Shown here in pieces: positions 29,001-37,345 of a stretch of DNA of 64,000 nt. Every line of letters starts with the position of its first letter. Position 1 is the stretch's first letter. The notes under the pieces are model-generated. The model was not told where the DNA came from, searched no databases, and saw only the letters and a program-made list of their open reading frames with translations. Position numbers and translations under genes: made by a program. Where the stretch lies: assembly GCA_030426345.1 (NCBI GenBank), contig JAUHYU010000008.1, forward strand, positions 29,632 through 93,631, in the 5' to 3' direction. This DNA comes from Bacteroidia bacterium. Its GTDB lineage: Bacteria > Bacteroidota > Bacteroidia > Cytophagales > Cyclobacteriaceae.

Positions 29001-29083
29001 GGAGCTTGTTGGGTACAGGAAAAAAACATGGCAAAGGAAAGAAGTAGGAATGCAATTTTCGAAAAGTAGTGACTTGAAAACAT
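26045..29083 (-). CDS. PVC-type membrane-bound dehydrogenase with HEAT repeats and haem c domain
   Basis: A 1012-residue lipoprotein (MFFSC lipobox, Cys about 23). Residues about 45-430 form a sorbosone/glucose-dehydrogenase-like six-bladed propeller (MAVDARGRVWICEGRNYRLF, DHGVHAVVFGPDGRLYFNYG, TVAPDGSLFISDWYDGGVGG). Residues about 440-860 are HEAT-like helical repeats. About 880-1012 is a cytochrome c domain with CISCH and the distal region FGPGLSDIG. This order is the Planctomycete-type dehydrogenase/haem-binding family, also found in Bacteroidota. It probably oxidises a sugar or polyol in the periplasm and passes electrons to its haem. The Tat-exported sugar isomerase-like gene upstream may be metabolically linked. 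Confidence 0.9.
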   Translation of the reverse strand: MFSSHYFSKIAFLLLSFAMFFSCTQQAPEIDFDSLSEQDKRLPENAMASMTVASGLKLNLFASEPMIMNPTNMAVDARGRVWICEGRNYRLFANPNNPYDEKGDRIMILEDTNGDGVADKSKVFYQGEDVNSALGIVVLGNKVIVSISPNIFIFTDDDGDDIPDSKVKLFTGMDGAEHDHGVHAVVFGPDGRLYFNYGNVGEQLRNKDGDPVLDIHGIEVNASGNPYREGMAFRCEPDGSNLEVLGNNFRNPYELALDSYGGLWQSDNDDDGNRGVRINFLMEYGNYGYRDKLTGGNWRERRPGWNEEIPLRHWHLNDPGTVPNLLQTGSGSPCGMIVYEGDMLPEMYRNQLIHCEPGHNVVRSYIVSDDGAGYKAKIENIITSKDDWFRPDDVTVAPDGSLFISDWYDGGVGGHRAEDIARGRVYHLSTSEKYKIPKFDFTSGEGAANGLLSDNMDVFYQSWQKLHSMGDEAIPLLNNLIEKGGIAKARALWVGVKIPSKTHEYINMALADSDAKIRMQGIRMARYLAKDKLTQYLEKVVNDKSAQIRREVAIALKYIGTEEAAQLWATVASEYPAGDRWYLEALGIGAEEHADLYFDAWKSRVRDNWKNTAVKEIIWETTAAATVPLLIEMIKNKDVDESKLPSYFRAFHFKNNPHKNEMLLALLNVDHPYRQKIQALAIGQMSVDFINGSKVNIQKVKKVLPGIEGTPEWLMVVKQLQLKDQNEALIRMISGNDDLDIRKEATSLLFDIGGGKVLSTYLESNIDEATKMDVIGMMSGISDNEAVDFLEKNLTENKLSYPITRKIVEALGNTGNGQKRLYALLKDGNMPEIHKTTAVLKLMNSNNEEIRTNAPTYLDQTNGAKHDLNALVEKTGDETAGKKVFSMYCISCHQLEGEGIDFGPGLSDIGNKLSKQSLYSSIIYPSAGINFGYEGYKISMKDGSELIGFVLNKTEDNISIKLMGNTVKEVALKDVNKIEAMDKSLMTEGLDQVMQEKELLDLVAYLGTLKEE

Positions 29084-29165
29084 AAAGATTTGTGCGTTTA
29101 GATTTATAGGTAATCGCTAATATAATATAGAAATATTTAATTACGCATGTTTCGGCATTACGGAA

Positions 29166-29558
29166 TCATGGCTTCTCGGGATCCACCAAAATGGGTAATT
29201 CCTTCCAACCCTCAAGTGGAGCGGATTTTATCGAATCGGGAACTGGTTTGTCTAACATTAACAATCCCCATGCTGGATAACCTTCGGGAATGCTAACAAA
29301 ATACCTTTTACCAATTTGATAACTATACTTACCTCTTCCATTCCGTTCAATATATTCCTTTCCTTTAAACGAATATTTAAATACAACAATAACTCCTCCT
29401 CTAACTGGAGCCTCAGAATCAATACAAGTGCCGATTGTAAAGATTTGGGGTTTGCTGTCAAAAAAATATTTCTGTGATAATCCAATTGTTATAATGACCG
29501 CCACCAAGCGAAATAGCTTCCAGTTTTCCTTCCATGCTTTCTTAAGGATACTTTTCAT
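29166..29558 (-). CDS. Single-pass membrane protein, unknown
   Basis: A 130-residue protein with a basic N-terminus, one transmembrane helix (about 17-33) and a small extracytoplasmic beta-rich domain (RGGVIVVFKYSFKGKEYIER, then KYSYQIGKRYFVSIPEGY). One Cys is at about 44. It resembles short Bacteroidota lineage-specific immunity-like or hypothetical proteins, but I do not recognise a family. Confidence 0.5.
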   Translation of the reverse strand: MKSILKKAWKENWKLFRLVAVIITIGLSQKYFFDSKPQIFTIGTCIDSEAPVRGGVIVVFKYSFKGKEYIERNGRGKYSYQIGKRYFVSIPEGYPAWGLLMLDKPVPDSIKSAPLEGWKELPILVDPEKP

Positions 29559-29631
29559 TTTTTGGCAGACAAAGGTTTCGTGAATATTGGTATCATATCC
29601 TCACCGATGCAAGTCTAAGAATTGTATAGTG

Positions 29632-29667
29632 AAAAGCCTTAAAAATCCATGGATTTTTGAGGCTTTT
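29632..29667. terminator. CCATGG-centred terminator hairpin
   Basis: AAAAGCCTTAAAAATCCA pairs with TGGATTTTTGAGGCTTTT (one wobble), centred on TCCATGGA at 29646-29653. It lies between two minus-strand genes and ends in a T-run when read from either side. It is the archetype of the family. Confidence 0.85.
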
Positions 29668-29720
29668 AGAAGCAATTTCGAAGCTTGTTTCCACAAGGGC
29701 GTTCATGGAATTTGATGGCT

Positions 29721-30662
29721 TTATATTACAGATTTTAAATATTTAAGATCTGTGGCCATGGCTTGTATCACTTGATCGCGAGGTATGGTAATTTCTGTTT
29801 TGCCATGATTGGCACCGCCAAGGGGATATTCTAAATGAAGGGAAATTGGCGTGACAACATTCAGTTCATCCAACAATTCAAAATAGGATCTGAAATCAAC
29901 CGCCCCCTGGCCAAGTGGCACATTGGCAATGTCCCAACCTTTATCCGTTTTCACATATTCAAAATCCTTAATATCAATAGAATGGATATATGGAGCCAAA
30001 AGCCTCAATCCGATCGACCATGACTTCAACCCCTCTACCATGGCATGTCGCACATCAAATTGCGCCCCAATATCTTTGGGTTTGGCATTGTTTAGGATTT
30101 CATAGGTATCCCATACCGATGCTCCTACATTTATTCCCGCATGGTTTTGATAGTCACCGATGATGCCGTATTTGGCATTAAGCTCACCAATTTTTTGCAT
30201 CTCAACCCCAATAAGCCTGAGATTTTCTGGAACGGAAATATCAAAATCATATTTAAAATCTCCCAGTCGATATACTTTTACTCCCAAGCTGGCTGCCGTT
30301 TTGATGATCTTTTCTGTATTGGGGTCGTCAGCACTTTTAATGCTGGTCGTTATCATTTCGATTTCTACTCCATGCTTATTGCAGGCTTTGATGGCTTTGG
30401 GCAAATCCCTTTCTACATTTTCCGGAGTCACATGTCCCTTTGGCCTCACAGTCAGGTCAAGCCCGTCAAAACCAACATCAGAGGCGATTTTGGCCATTTC
30501 GTCATAACCAACCCACTGAAGATGCTTGGAAAAGAGATTGATCTTTCTACTCCCACTTGATTTTTTAGAATCTTTAGAAAATACATCAATTGGAAGTTGG
30601 CTGAGAGCGGCAATGGATGCCAAACCAATACTTGATTTTTTTAGTGCGTCGCGTCTTTTCAT
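29721..30662 (-). CDS. Tat-exported sugar phosphate isomerase/epimerase-like TIM barrel
   Basis: A 313-residue protein with a twin-arginine-type signal (MKRRDALKKSSIGLASIAAL) and an AP-endonuclease-2/xylose-isomerase-like TIM barrel. Metal-site motifs are GFDGLDLTVRP near residue 65, GDYQNHAG (about 170-177), AQFDVRH and LHLEYPLGG. These proteins act on sugars or inositols such as 3-keto or 2-keto sugars; the precise substrate is not readable. Export matches the periplasmic PVC-type dehydrogenase next to it. Confidence 0.85.
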   Translation of the reverse strand: MKRRDALKKSSIGLASIAALSQLPIDVFSKDSKKSSGSRKINLFSKHLQWVGYDEMAKIASDVGFDGLDLTVRPKGHVTPENVERDLPKAIKACNKHGVEIEMITTSIKSADDPNTEKIIKTAASLGVKVYRLGDFKYDFDISVPENLRLIGVEMQKIGELNAKYGIIGDYQNHAGINVGASVWDTYEILNNAKPKDIGAQFDVRHAMVEGLKSWSIGLRLLAPYIHSIDIKDFEYVKTDKGWDIANVPLGQGAVDFRSYFELLDELNVVTPISLHLEYPLGGANHGKTEITIPRDQVIQAMATDLKYLKSVI

Positions 30663-30838
30663 ATTGCAGAAAGTAATTTACACTAAAATGATGATTTTCA
30701 ACCGTAATAAAAACTTAGCTATTGAATTCGTTTAACATGGTGTACTTCACGCAAGCTTAATAATTTCACAATTTTCCGATAAAAACCTGAACATGTATAG
30801 AGCCTATCTTCACAGATAAATAATGTTCTTTATTTATC

Positions 30839-31690
30839 ATGAAAAGTAAACAGCGTAAGATTGACCTTGTAGTGATCTCAGATGTGCATTTGGGCACTTA
30901 TGGTTGCCGAGCCAAAGAATTGAATAAATATTTGAAGGGAATTCTACCAAAGACTTTGGTGCTCAATGGCGACATTATCGACATCTGGCAATTTTCTAAA
31001 CGATACTGGCCCAATTCGCACATGAAAGTTGTTAAGCAAATATTAAATCTTGCTTCGAAGGGGACCAAAGTGTATTATCTGACTGGCAATCATGACGAAA
31101 CTTTAAGAAAATTTGAAGGGTTGCAAATAGGAGATATCCACATCAAGAACAAGCTTGAGTTGGATCTAGACGGAAAAAAAGCACTATTATTTCATGGCGA
31201 TGTATTCGATGTGGTGATGCAACACTCCAAGTGGATTGCCAAACTAGGAGCCTTTAGCTACGATGCACTTATATTGCTCAATGTGGTTGTAAACCAGACG
31301 AGCAGATTTTTTGGCCGTGGAAATGTATCGCTGTCCAAAAAAATAAAGGACAATGTGAAATCTGCCGTGAAATACATTAATAATTTTGAAGATACAGCAG
31401 CACAATTGGCCATACAAAAAGGCTTTGATTATGTTGTGTGTGGACATATTCACCATCCAGAAGATAAGTTTATTTTGGGCGTGGAAGGTGGTAAGATCAG
31501 GTATCTTAATTCTGGGGATTGGGTAGAAAACCTAACTGCACTAGAGTACCACAAAAAGAAATGGAAGTGCTTCCAATTTCAGGAAGAAAGAGCCAAAATA
31601 GATCAAGAGGTAGAGGATTTGAATGATTTTACTTTGGTTGATTTTGACAACAAAAAGCTATTTCAAAAAATGCTTGCTGATTTTCGATAG
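30839..31690 (+). CDS. LpxH-like metallophosphoesterase
   Basis: A 283-residue calcineurin-like phosphoesterase resembling UDP-2,3-diacylglucosamine diphosphatase. Metal motifs are SDVHLG (Asp15, His17), NGDIID (Asp45), TGNHDE, HGDVFD and CGHIHHPED. It is longer than E. coli LpxH (240 aa) and belongs to the larger Bacteroidota group, so a role in lipid A synthesis is possible but not certain. A TATCTTCA -7-like box sits about 25 bases upstream. The next gene is a glycosyltransferase on the same strand, suggesting a glycolipid pathway. Confidence 0.82.
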   Translation: MKSKQRKIDLVVISDVHLGTYGCRAKELNKYLKGILPKTLVLNGDIIDIWQFSKRYWPNSHMKVVKQILNLASKGTKVYYLTGNHDETLRKFEGLQIGDIHIKNKLELDLDGKKALLFHGDVFDVVMQHSKWIAKLGAFSYDALILLNVVVNQTSRFFGRGNVSLSKKIKDNVKSAVKYINNFEDTAAQLAIQKGFDYVVCGHIHHPEDKFILGVEGGKIRYLNSGDWVENLTALEYHKKKWKCFQFQEERAKIDQEVEDLNDFTLVDFDNKKLFQKMLADFR

Positions 31691-31758
31691 AGAGCTTGAA
31701 GCTCAAAATACCTTCAAAAGCTTCTGTTTTCCCATGAGATTATATTTATAAAATAACA

Positions 31759-32787
31759 ATGCTTATGAAAGTGCTTTATGCAATTCAAGGAACGGGAAAT
31801 GGTCACCTGAGCAGGGCTAGGGATGTTATTCCTGCATTGAGGAAATATTGTGCTACCGAAATCCTGGTTTCGGGCTATCAGGCTGATGTCAATATTCCAT
31901 ATCTTCTGGACTATAAATATAGAGGAGTGAGTTTTGTCTTTGGGCAGAAAGGCGGGATTGATTTTTGGGATACTTTCAAAAAAGCCAAACTTAAGTATTT
32001 TTTACAAGAAGTGTCTTCAGTGCCTGTCGAAAATTATGACCTTGTGATCAATGATTTTGAACCGGTAACAGCATGGGCGTGTGAAGTGAAGGATATTCCA
32101 TGCATATCTCTCAGCCATCAATCGGCTGTAATCAACAAATATAGTCCTCGACCAAAGAAGCAGGATGTAGTTGGCAATTTAATTCTGAAAAAATACGCAC
32201 CGACAAAAGCACAATACGGATTTCACTTTGATCGCTACGCCCCTAATATTTTCACACCAGTAATCCGCAAAGAAATACGTGAAGCAGAGGTGGAAAATCA
32301 TGGATATTATACGGTTTATTTACCTGCATATAGTGATGAGAAGTTAGTGCAAGTGCTTTCGCAGATCGATGGCGTTCGTTGGCAAGTTTTTTCTAAAAAC
32401 GCGAAACAAAAAACTACGATTGATAAAGTTGAAATCTGGCCAATCGATAACAGCACATATATTGAAAGTGTGAGAAAATGCAATGGATTGCTATGTGGAG
32501 CAGGATTTGAAGCGCCGGCAGAAGCGATTCATATGGGCAAAAAACTCATGGTGATACCTATGAAATTTCAATTTGAGCAATGGTGTAATGCCGCTGCTTT
32601 GGAGGAAATGGGTGTTCTTGTATTGAAAAAGATGAATGAGAATTCCGTTGAGAAAATTCAGGAATGGGTAGACTCTCGGGAAGCCATAGAAATCGAATAC
32701 CCCGATCAAACTGAAATGATTATTCAACAGATCATGGAAGAGCAGATTTGGAGTCATAAAAAAGCATCAAAAACCATGGTTTTTTGA
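31759..32787 (+). CDS. MurG/UGT-like glycosyltransferase
   Basis: A 342-residue GT-B glycosyltransferase. The N-terminal motif is YAIQGTGNGHLSRARDVIPA (about 6-25). The C-terminal nucleotide-sugar half has CNGLLCGAGFEAPAEAIHMG (about 240-259) and EQWCNAAALEEMG. There is no signal peptide. The start is either ATG 31759 or 31765. It is paired with the LpxH-like phosphatase and so is probably in cell-envelope glycolipid synthesis. The last ten codons (HKKASKTMVF) are encoded by the left arm and centre of a CCATGG terminator, so the C-terminus appears to be repeat-derived. Confidence 0.85.
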   Translation: MLMKVLYAIQGTGNGHLSRARDVIPALRKYCATEILVSGYQADVNIPYLLDYKYRGVSFVFGQKGGIDFWDTFKKAKLKYFLQEVSSVPVENYDLVINDFEPVTAWACEVKDIPCISLSHQSAVINKYSPRPKKQDVVGNLILKKYAPTKAQYGFHFDRYAPNIFTPVIRKEIREAEVENHGYYTVYLPAYSDEKLVQVLSQIDGVRWQVFSKNAKQKTTIDKVEIWPIDNSTYIESVRKCNGLLCGAGFEAPAEAIHMGKKLMVIPMKFQFEQWCNAAALEEMGVLVLKKMNENSVEKIQEWVDSREAIEIEYPDQTEMIIQQIMEEQIWSHKKASKTMVF

Positions 32788-32797
32788 TGCTTTTTTA
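32757..32797. terminator. CCATGG-centred terminator overlapping gene end
   Basis: AAAAAAGCATCAAAAACCATGG is followed by TTTTTTGATGCTTTTTT. The two arms are complementary apart from one extra T. The TGA stop of the glycosyltransferase lies inside the right arm. Confidence 0.88.
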
Positions 32798-32828
32798 ATG
32801 CCAATTATTTAAAAGGGGTTAGGGAACT

Positions 32829-33292
32829 TTATTCCAAACTTTTGTAAGCCCCTCCAAAAATCTGCTTGAAATGATGTCGTTGGTGTGCGAGATAATCTCT
32901 AATGATAAAGCCAGCATTGACTTCCTTGCCCACGTCTATTGTCGAATCGAGTTTGTTATTGGGGAAATCTTTCATTTTATGAATCAATTGTTTGTGGAGC
33001 GCCACCCACAGCACAACTATTTCTTCGGTATATTTATTTTGATAATTTTGAAGTCTTACCCATTCATCCTGATCGTAGATCACAAAAGGATTTTCTTCGT
33101 ATTGCACTCGGATGAGGCGTTGAAGATTGTGTATGGCACTATCGCACAAGTGTCCCAAAATTTCTTTTTTGCTCCATTTATATGGACCAGTTTGGCCTCC
33201 AGTGCTTCATGTGAGAACTGCCATATTTTATATGGAATGCGTTCTACAAGTTTCTCGAGACTAGCGATTGTTTGTTGGATGTGATCCATCAT
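32829..33292 (-). pseudogene. Frameshifted DinB-family gene
   Basis: Two overlapping minus-strand frames make one DinB-like four-helix protein. The N-terminal part (MMDHIQQTIASLEKLVERIP to HEALEAK) is in one frame. The rest (YKWSKKEILGHLCDS to the conserved RDYLAHQRHHFKQI near the C-terminus) is in another. Adding one base near 33185-33195 (AAACTGG to AAACCTGG) restores a continuous protein with a KPGPYKWSKKE junction. DinB proteins bind a metal with three His and often act in thiol or stress chemistry. The ATG overlaps the xseB stop (ATGA), implying translational coupling. Either a true pseudogene or a sequencing error. Confidence 0.8.
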
Positions 33293-33489
33293 TCATCAAG
33301 GTTTTCTATGATATTTTCCAACTCCTGCCCAGTATCTTTGAGTTTAGATTTGCACTGTTTGATCAAATCTGCAGCCCGTTTTACCATGGTAGTAAGTTCG
33401 TCCATTTCTACCTCTTCACTTTCAATTTTCTGAACGATACCTTCGATTTCTTCAAGGGCATTTTTATAGTTAAATTTCTTTGCAGCCAT
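33289..33489 (-). CDS. xseB: Exodeoxyribonuclease VII small subunit
   Basis: A 66-residue small helical subunit of exonuclease VII, which degrades single-stranded DNA with XseA in mismatch repair. Family pattern: NYKNALEEIEGIVQKIESEE, then LTTMVKRAADLIKQCKSKL. It lies 2 bases downstream of xseA and overlaps the start of the dinB-like gene by 4 bases, giving an xseA-xseB-dinB operon. Confidence 0.95.
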   Translation of the reverse strand: MAAKKFNYKNALEEIEGIVQKIESEEVEMDELTTMVKRAADLIKQCKSKLKDTGQELENIIENLDE

Positions 33490-33491
33490 TT

Positions 33492-34805
33492 TTATGATTT
33501 TTTTCTTTGTTTGCTTTTAGCAATTGTACTTTCCAAAACTAGATTTTCAGTGATGGTCGTGATATTTGCACCTTTTTCTATTTGCTTCAATTGATGGATA
33601 TTGATGCCATTTACCGTAGTAATAGAATAACCTCTTTTGAAGACCTGCTCAGGGTCCAATACATTTAATTCTTTATCCAAATGATCTAGCATACTTTGTT
33701 GTTTTTGTACCAGTCTTTTGGGGTGTTTTGAAAGAATATATTTTAACTCATCCAATTTACGTTCATGGAATTTTAAGGCATTTTGATGTCCAAATTTCAG
33801 CGTCTGCTCCCGTTGGTTCAAAATCAGATGCTGTTCATTTAATAATTTTTGCGTATTGCGCTGAAATCGGAAGGAAAGCAGACTGAGTTTAGAAATGTCT
33901 TCTTCTATGGTTTCATTCAATTTGTTTACTAAAGTATTAAAATGCTCTTCCAGCTTCATTTCATAATTTCTCACTCCGGAAATAATAAATTCGGCCACGG
34001 CCGTAGGTGTTTTCATCTTGGTATGCGCTACCATATCCGCAACAGTTTCATCGCGCTCATGGCCAATACCGGTAACAACAGGTAATGGAAATTGAGCGAT
34101 ATGGCTCCCTAATTCATAAGAATCAAAGCAATCAAGATCCAAAGAAGCTCCACCACCTCGAATGATAACCAACAAATCAAAATCGTCTGTGCTGCTAAAT
34201 ACTTGATGCATGGACTCAATGATCGAGGCAGCTGCCTGATCACCTTGCATGGTGGATTGGAATAGTTGAATGTCAAATTGAAAGCCAAATTCATTTCCAG
34301 TCAGTTGATCCATGAAGTCGCCAAAACCAGCGGCAGTTTTACTGCTGATTACTGCAATTCTTTGAGGTACAATAGGCAGATTCAATTCTTTGTTCATTTC
34401 AAAAACACCGTCATCCATGAGTTTTTGAAGGATTTCTTGTCGTCTTTTGGCCCTTTCTCCCAAAGTATATTGCGCATCAATGTCTCGGATGTTGAGCGAA
34501 AACCCATACACTTCATGGTATTGTACCGTGACATTGCAGAGGATTTTCATACCAGCGGAAAGGCTTTGTCCGGTTAGGGATTCAAACCAACCGCTCAAAT
34601 TACGATAAGTATATGACCAGATCGTAGCCCTCGACTTGGCTTTGATCTTGTCATCTTCTTTTTCCACAAGTTCCAGATAGCAATGGCCCTTTTGGTTGTG
34701 CCGCATTTCGCCGATTTCAGCCACGACCCAATACGAGGGTTCCAGGTTTTTGGCAAGAGCCTCACCGATGGTTTTGTTTAGTGTAAAAAGGGAAAGATGT
34801 TCCAT
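33492..34805 (-). CDS. xseA: Exodeoxyribonuclease VII large subunit
   Basis: A 437-residue catalytic subunit when started at ATG 34805; the frame opens further upstream only at a TTG, giving seven unlikely extra residues. An N-terminal OB fold covers about 1-100 (AEIGEMRHNQKGHCYLELVE). The catalytic domain has PQRIAVISSKTAAGFGDF, IIRGGGASLDLDCFDS and VVTGIGHERDETVADMVAH with TKMKTPTAVAEF. Coiled coils at about 280-390 bind XseB. Normal length for the family. Confidence 0.97.
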   Translation of the reverse strand: MEHLSLFTLNKTIGEALAKNLEPSYWVVAEIGEMRHNQKGHCYLELVEKEDDKIKAKSRATIWSYTYRNLSGWFESLTGQSLSAGMKILCNVTVQYHEVYGFSLNIRDIDAQYTLGERAKRRQEILQKLMDDGVFEMNKELNLPIVPQRIAVISSKTAAGFGDFMDQLTGNEFGFQFDIQLFQSTMQGDQAAASIIESMHQVFSSTDDFDLLVIIRGGGASLDLDCFDSYELGSHIAQFPLPVVTGIGHERDETVADMVAHTKMKTPTAVAEFIISGVRNYEMKLEEHFNTLVNKLNETIEEDISKLSLLSFRFQRNTQKLLNEQHLILNQREQTLKFGHQNALKFHERKLDELKYILSKHPKRLVQKQQSMLDHLDKELNVLDPEQVFKRGYSITTVNGINIHQLKQIEKGANITTITENLVLESTIAKSKQRKKS

Positions 34806-35001
34806 GCGTAAATTTAAAGAACTCAAAATTATTTAAATGGTTGATCAATTAATACACAAACTGGAAAAAGGTGAAGAGTTAATTAGCACAAGAATCTCTG
34901 TCTATTTTAAATTAAAAAATACAGTAAATACAGTTTCATGTCAGATTAAAAAAGATTAAGTGATAATTTAGCAGCTTTAATCCCAACAAAACGAAAGAAT
35001 A

Positions 35002-37275
35002 ATGAGAAGGTTGAATTTTTTAATTTTAAGTGCTTTTAATCTGTTGCTTGTGGCTGGATTTACAGCTCATGGGCAATCCAATGATGAAAAGTCACCGGTT
35101 GATCTTGTGAACCCATATATGGGGACAATTAGCCACTTGCTTGTGCCGACATTTGCTACAGTGCATTTACCAAATAGTATGTTGCGGGTGATTCCCGAAA
35201 GAAGAAGTTTCACTACTGATAGAATGAACGGACTGCCCGTTGTGACGACCAGTCATCGTGGTAGCTCAGCATTTAATCTTAGCCCAATTCATGGAAATGG
35301 AGAGGATATGCAACCCATATCCTCCTACAGCTATGATCAGGAAGTGGTTAAGCCATATTCATACGATGTGTATCTTGATGAAGAAAATGTGGATGTTTCT
35401 TTCGCCGTGTCTCATCAGGCCGGTGTATATTATTATACCTATGAAAGGAACGAAGGCAAATACTTGTTGATCAATAATAGAAATGGCAAATTGTCCATAG
35501 ATAACAATGCTGTTTCTGGATATCAGATTGTTTCTGACAATGGAACTAAAGTGTACCTGTATTTGGAAGTAGATCGGCCAATTGTAAAGTCTGGGATGCT
35601 GGAAAATGGAAAGATTGGTAATTATAAAGAAGCCGAAGGGGAAAATAAATGTGCCGTATTACAATTTTCGGGAAATGATAAGCTGGTGAAAGCCAGGTAT
35701 GGCATTTCGTTTATTAGCGAAGCACAGGCCAAAAAGAATTTGTATCGGGAAATAAACGGATTTGATAAGGAAAAAGTATTGAAAAAGGGACGTGATATCT
35801 GGAATGAAGCTTTGAGCAAAACCAAGGTAGAAGGTGGAACTGATGATGATCAAACAGTTTTTTATACTTCGATTTACCGTACCTACGAACGCCCTGTGTG
35901 CATCTCTGAAGATGGCAGTTATTACAGTGCTTTTGATGGTGCAGTTCATAAAGACAACGGCACTCCATTTTATACTGACGACTGGATTTGGGATACTTAC
36001 CGTGCCACACATCCATTGCGCGTTTTGACAGAGAAAGAAATGGAATTGGATATTATCCGGTCTTTTATTCTCATGGCAGAGCAGATGGACAATTTCTGGA
36101 TGCCTACATTCCCGGAAGTGACGGGAGATGGCCGAAGGATGAATTCCAACCATGGCGTGGCAACCGTGCTCGATGCTTATGCAAAAGGTTTGACAGATTT
36201 TGATTTAGAAAAAGCTTATGAGGCATGCAAAGGAGCTATCACAGAAAAGACCTTGTCTCCATGGTCTGGCATGCCCGCTGGTAGACTGGATGATTTCTTC
36301 AAGGAGGAAGGGTATTTTCCAGCTTTGAAAGTAGGAGAAGAGGAAACCGTTCCTGAAGTCCATAGCTTTGAGCGCCGTCAGCCTGTAGCAGTTACGCTTG
36401 GGACGGTTTATGATGAATGGTGCCTTGGGCAAATCGCTAATATTCTTGGAAAAAAGGACGATTATACCTATTTCCATAATCACTCTTTTAATTATCGCAA
36501 ATTGTTCAATGAAGAAACAAGCTTTTTTCATCCAAAAGATGAAGACGGAAACTTTATTATGCCGTTTGATTATCGTTATTCCGGAGGTGCAGGAGCTCGA
36601 GCGTATTATAGTGAAAACAATGGATGGGTGTATCGTTGGGATGTGCCACATAATGTTGCCGATCTTGTAGACCTGATGGGAGGGAAGCAAAAATTTGTCG
36701 ATAATCTAGAAGCCACGTTCAATGAGCCACTTGGCAAAAGCAAGTTCAGTTTTTATCAGCAACTGCCAGATCATACGGGAAATGTTGGCCAATTTTCCAT
36801 GGCCAATGAGCCTTCTTTGCACATTCCATATCTGTACAATTATGCGGGACAGCCATGGAAAACGCAAAAGCGCATCCAGAAATTGATTCATGAATGGTTT
36901 AGAAATGACCTAATGGGTGTACCTGGTGATGAAGATGGCGGAGGGATGTCTGCCTTCGTGGCATTTTCTCAAATGGGTTTTTATCCTGTGACACCAGGTT
37001 CAGCGTCTTATAATATTGGCAGCCCATTTTTTGAAAAATCAACTATTGATCTGGGAAATGGAAAAACATTCGTGATCAAAGCAAATAATCAGTCCATGGA
37101 AAATAAGTACATTCAGTCTGCTAAATTGAATGGAAAAGTTTGGGATAAACCATGGTTCAGCCATGATGCAATCAAGGATGGAGGAATATTGGAATTGGAA
37201 ATGGGACCACGAGCAAACAAAGCTTGGGGAGCAGGAGATGCGGCAGCCCCTCCTTCGGCTTCCGGAATGCAATAA
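35002..37275 (+). CDS. Glycoside hydrolase family 92 (alpha-mannosidase-like)
   Basis: A 757-residue secreted protein (signal 1-25, HGQS) with GH92 architecture: an N-terminal beta-sandwich (about 30-260) and an alpha/alpha barrel (about 270-720). GH92 are Ca-dependent exo-alpha-mannosidases. Recognisable signatures are VNPYMGT, TDDWIWDTYRATHPL, NNGWVYRWDVPHN, NEPSLHIPYLYNYAGQPWKT, GVPGDEDGGGMSAF and MGFYPVTPGS. Compared with the usual GNEDCGQMSAWY motif, Cys-Gln and Trp-Tyr are replaced (GGGMSAFV), and the usual SHHI is SLHI. Subfamily or substrate may therefore differ from classic mannosidases. There is no SusCD pair beside it. Confidence 0.9.
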   Translation: MRRLNFLILSAFNLLLVAGFTAHGQSNDEKSPVDLVNPYMGTISHLLVPTFATVHLPNSMLRVIPERRSFTTDRMNGLPVVTTSHRGSSAFNLSPIHGNGEDMQPISSYSYDQEVVKPYSYDVYLDEENVDVSFAVSHQAGVYYYTYERNEGKYLLINNRNGKLSIDNNAVSGYQIVSDNGTKVYLYLEVDRPIVKSGMLENGKIGNYKEAEGENKCAVLQFSGNDKLVKARYGISFISEAQAKKNLYREINGFDKEKVLKKGRDIWNEALSKTKVEGGTDDDQTVFYTSIYRTYERPVCISEDGSYYSAFDGAVHKDNGTPFYTDDWIWDTYRATHPLRVLTEKEMELDIIRSFILMAEQMDNFWMPTFPEVTGDGRRMNSNHGVATVLDAYAKGLTDFDLEKAYEACKGAITEKTLSPWSGMPAGRLDDFFKEEGYFPALKVGEEETVPEVHSFERRQPVAVTLGTVYDEWCLGQIANILGKKDDYTYFHNHSFNYRKLFNEETSFFHPKDEDGNFIMPFDYRYSGGAGARAYYSENNGWVYRWDVPHNVADLVDLMGGKQKFVDNLEATFNEPLGKSKFSFYQQLPDHTGNVGQFSMANEPSLHIPYLYNYAGQPWKTQKRIQKLIHEWFRNDLMGVPGDEDGGGMSAFVAFSQMGFYPVTPGSASYNIGSPFFEKSTIDLGNGKTFVIKANNQSMENKYIQSAKLNGKVWDKPWFSHDAIKDGGILELEMGPRANKAWGAGDAAAPPSASGMQ

Positions 37276-37284
37276 ACTATAAAT

Positions 37285-37307
37285 ATTCCATGAAAACATA
37301 TTTCAAG
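37285..37307 (+). repeat. ATTCCATGAAAACATA repeat, copy 1
   Basis: ATTCCATGAAAACATATTTC follows the GH92 stop and recurs at 38099-38121 behind the next gene with two differences in 23 bases. The CCATG core links it to the wider family. Confidence 0.5.
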
Positions 37308-37345
37308 GAAAGCTGAGATTCCTTCATAAAATAGAAACTAAGAAG

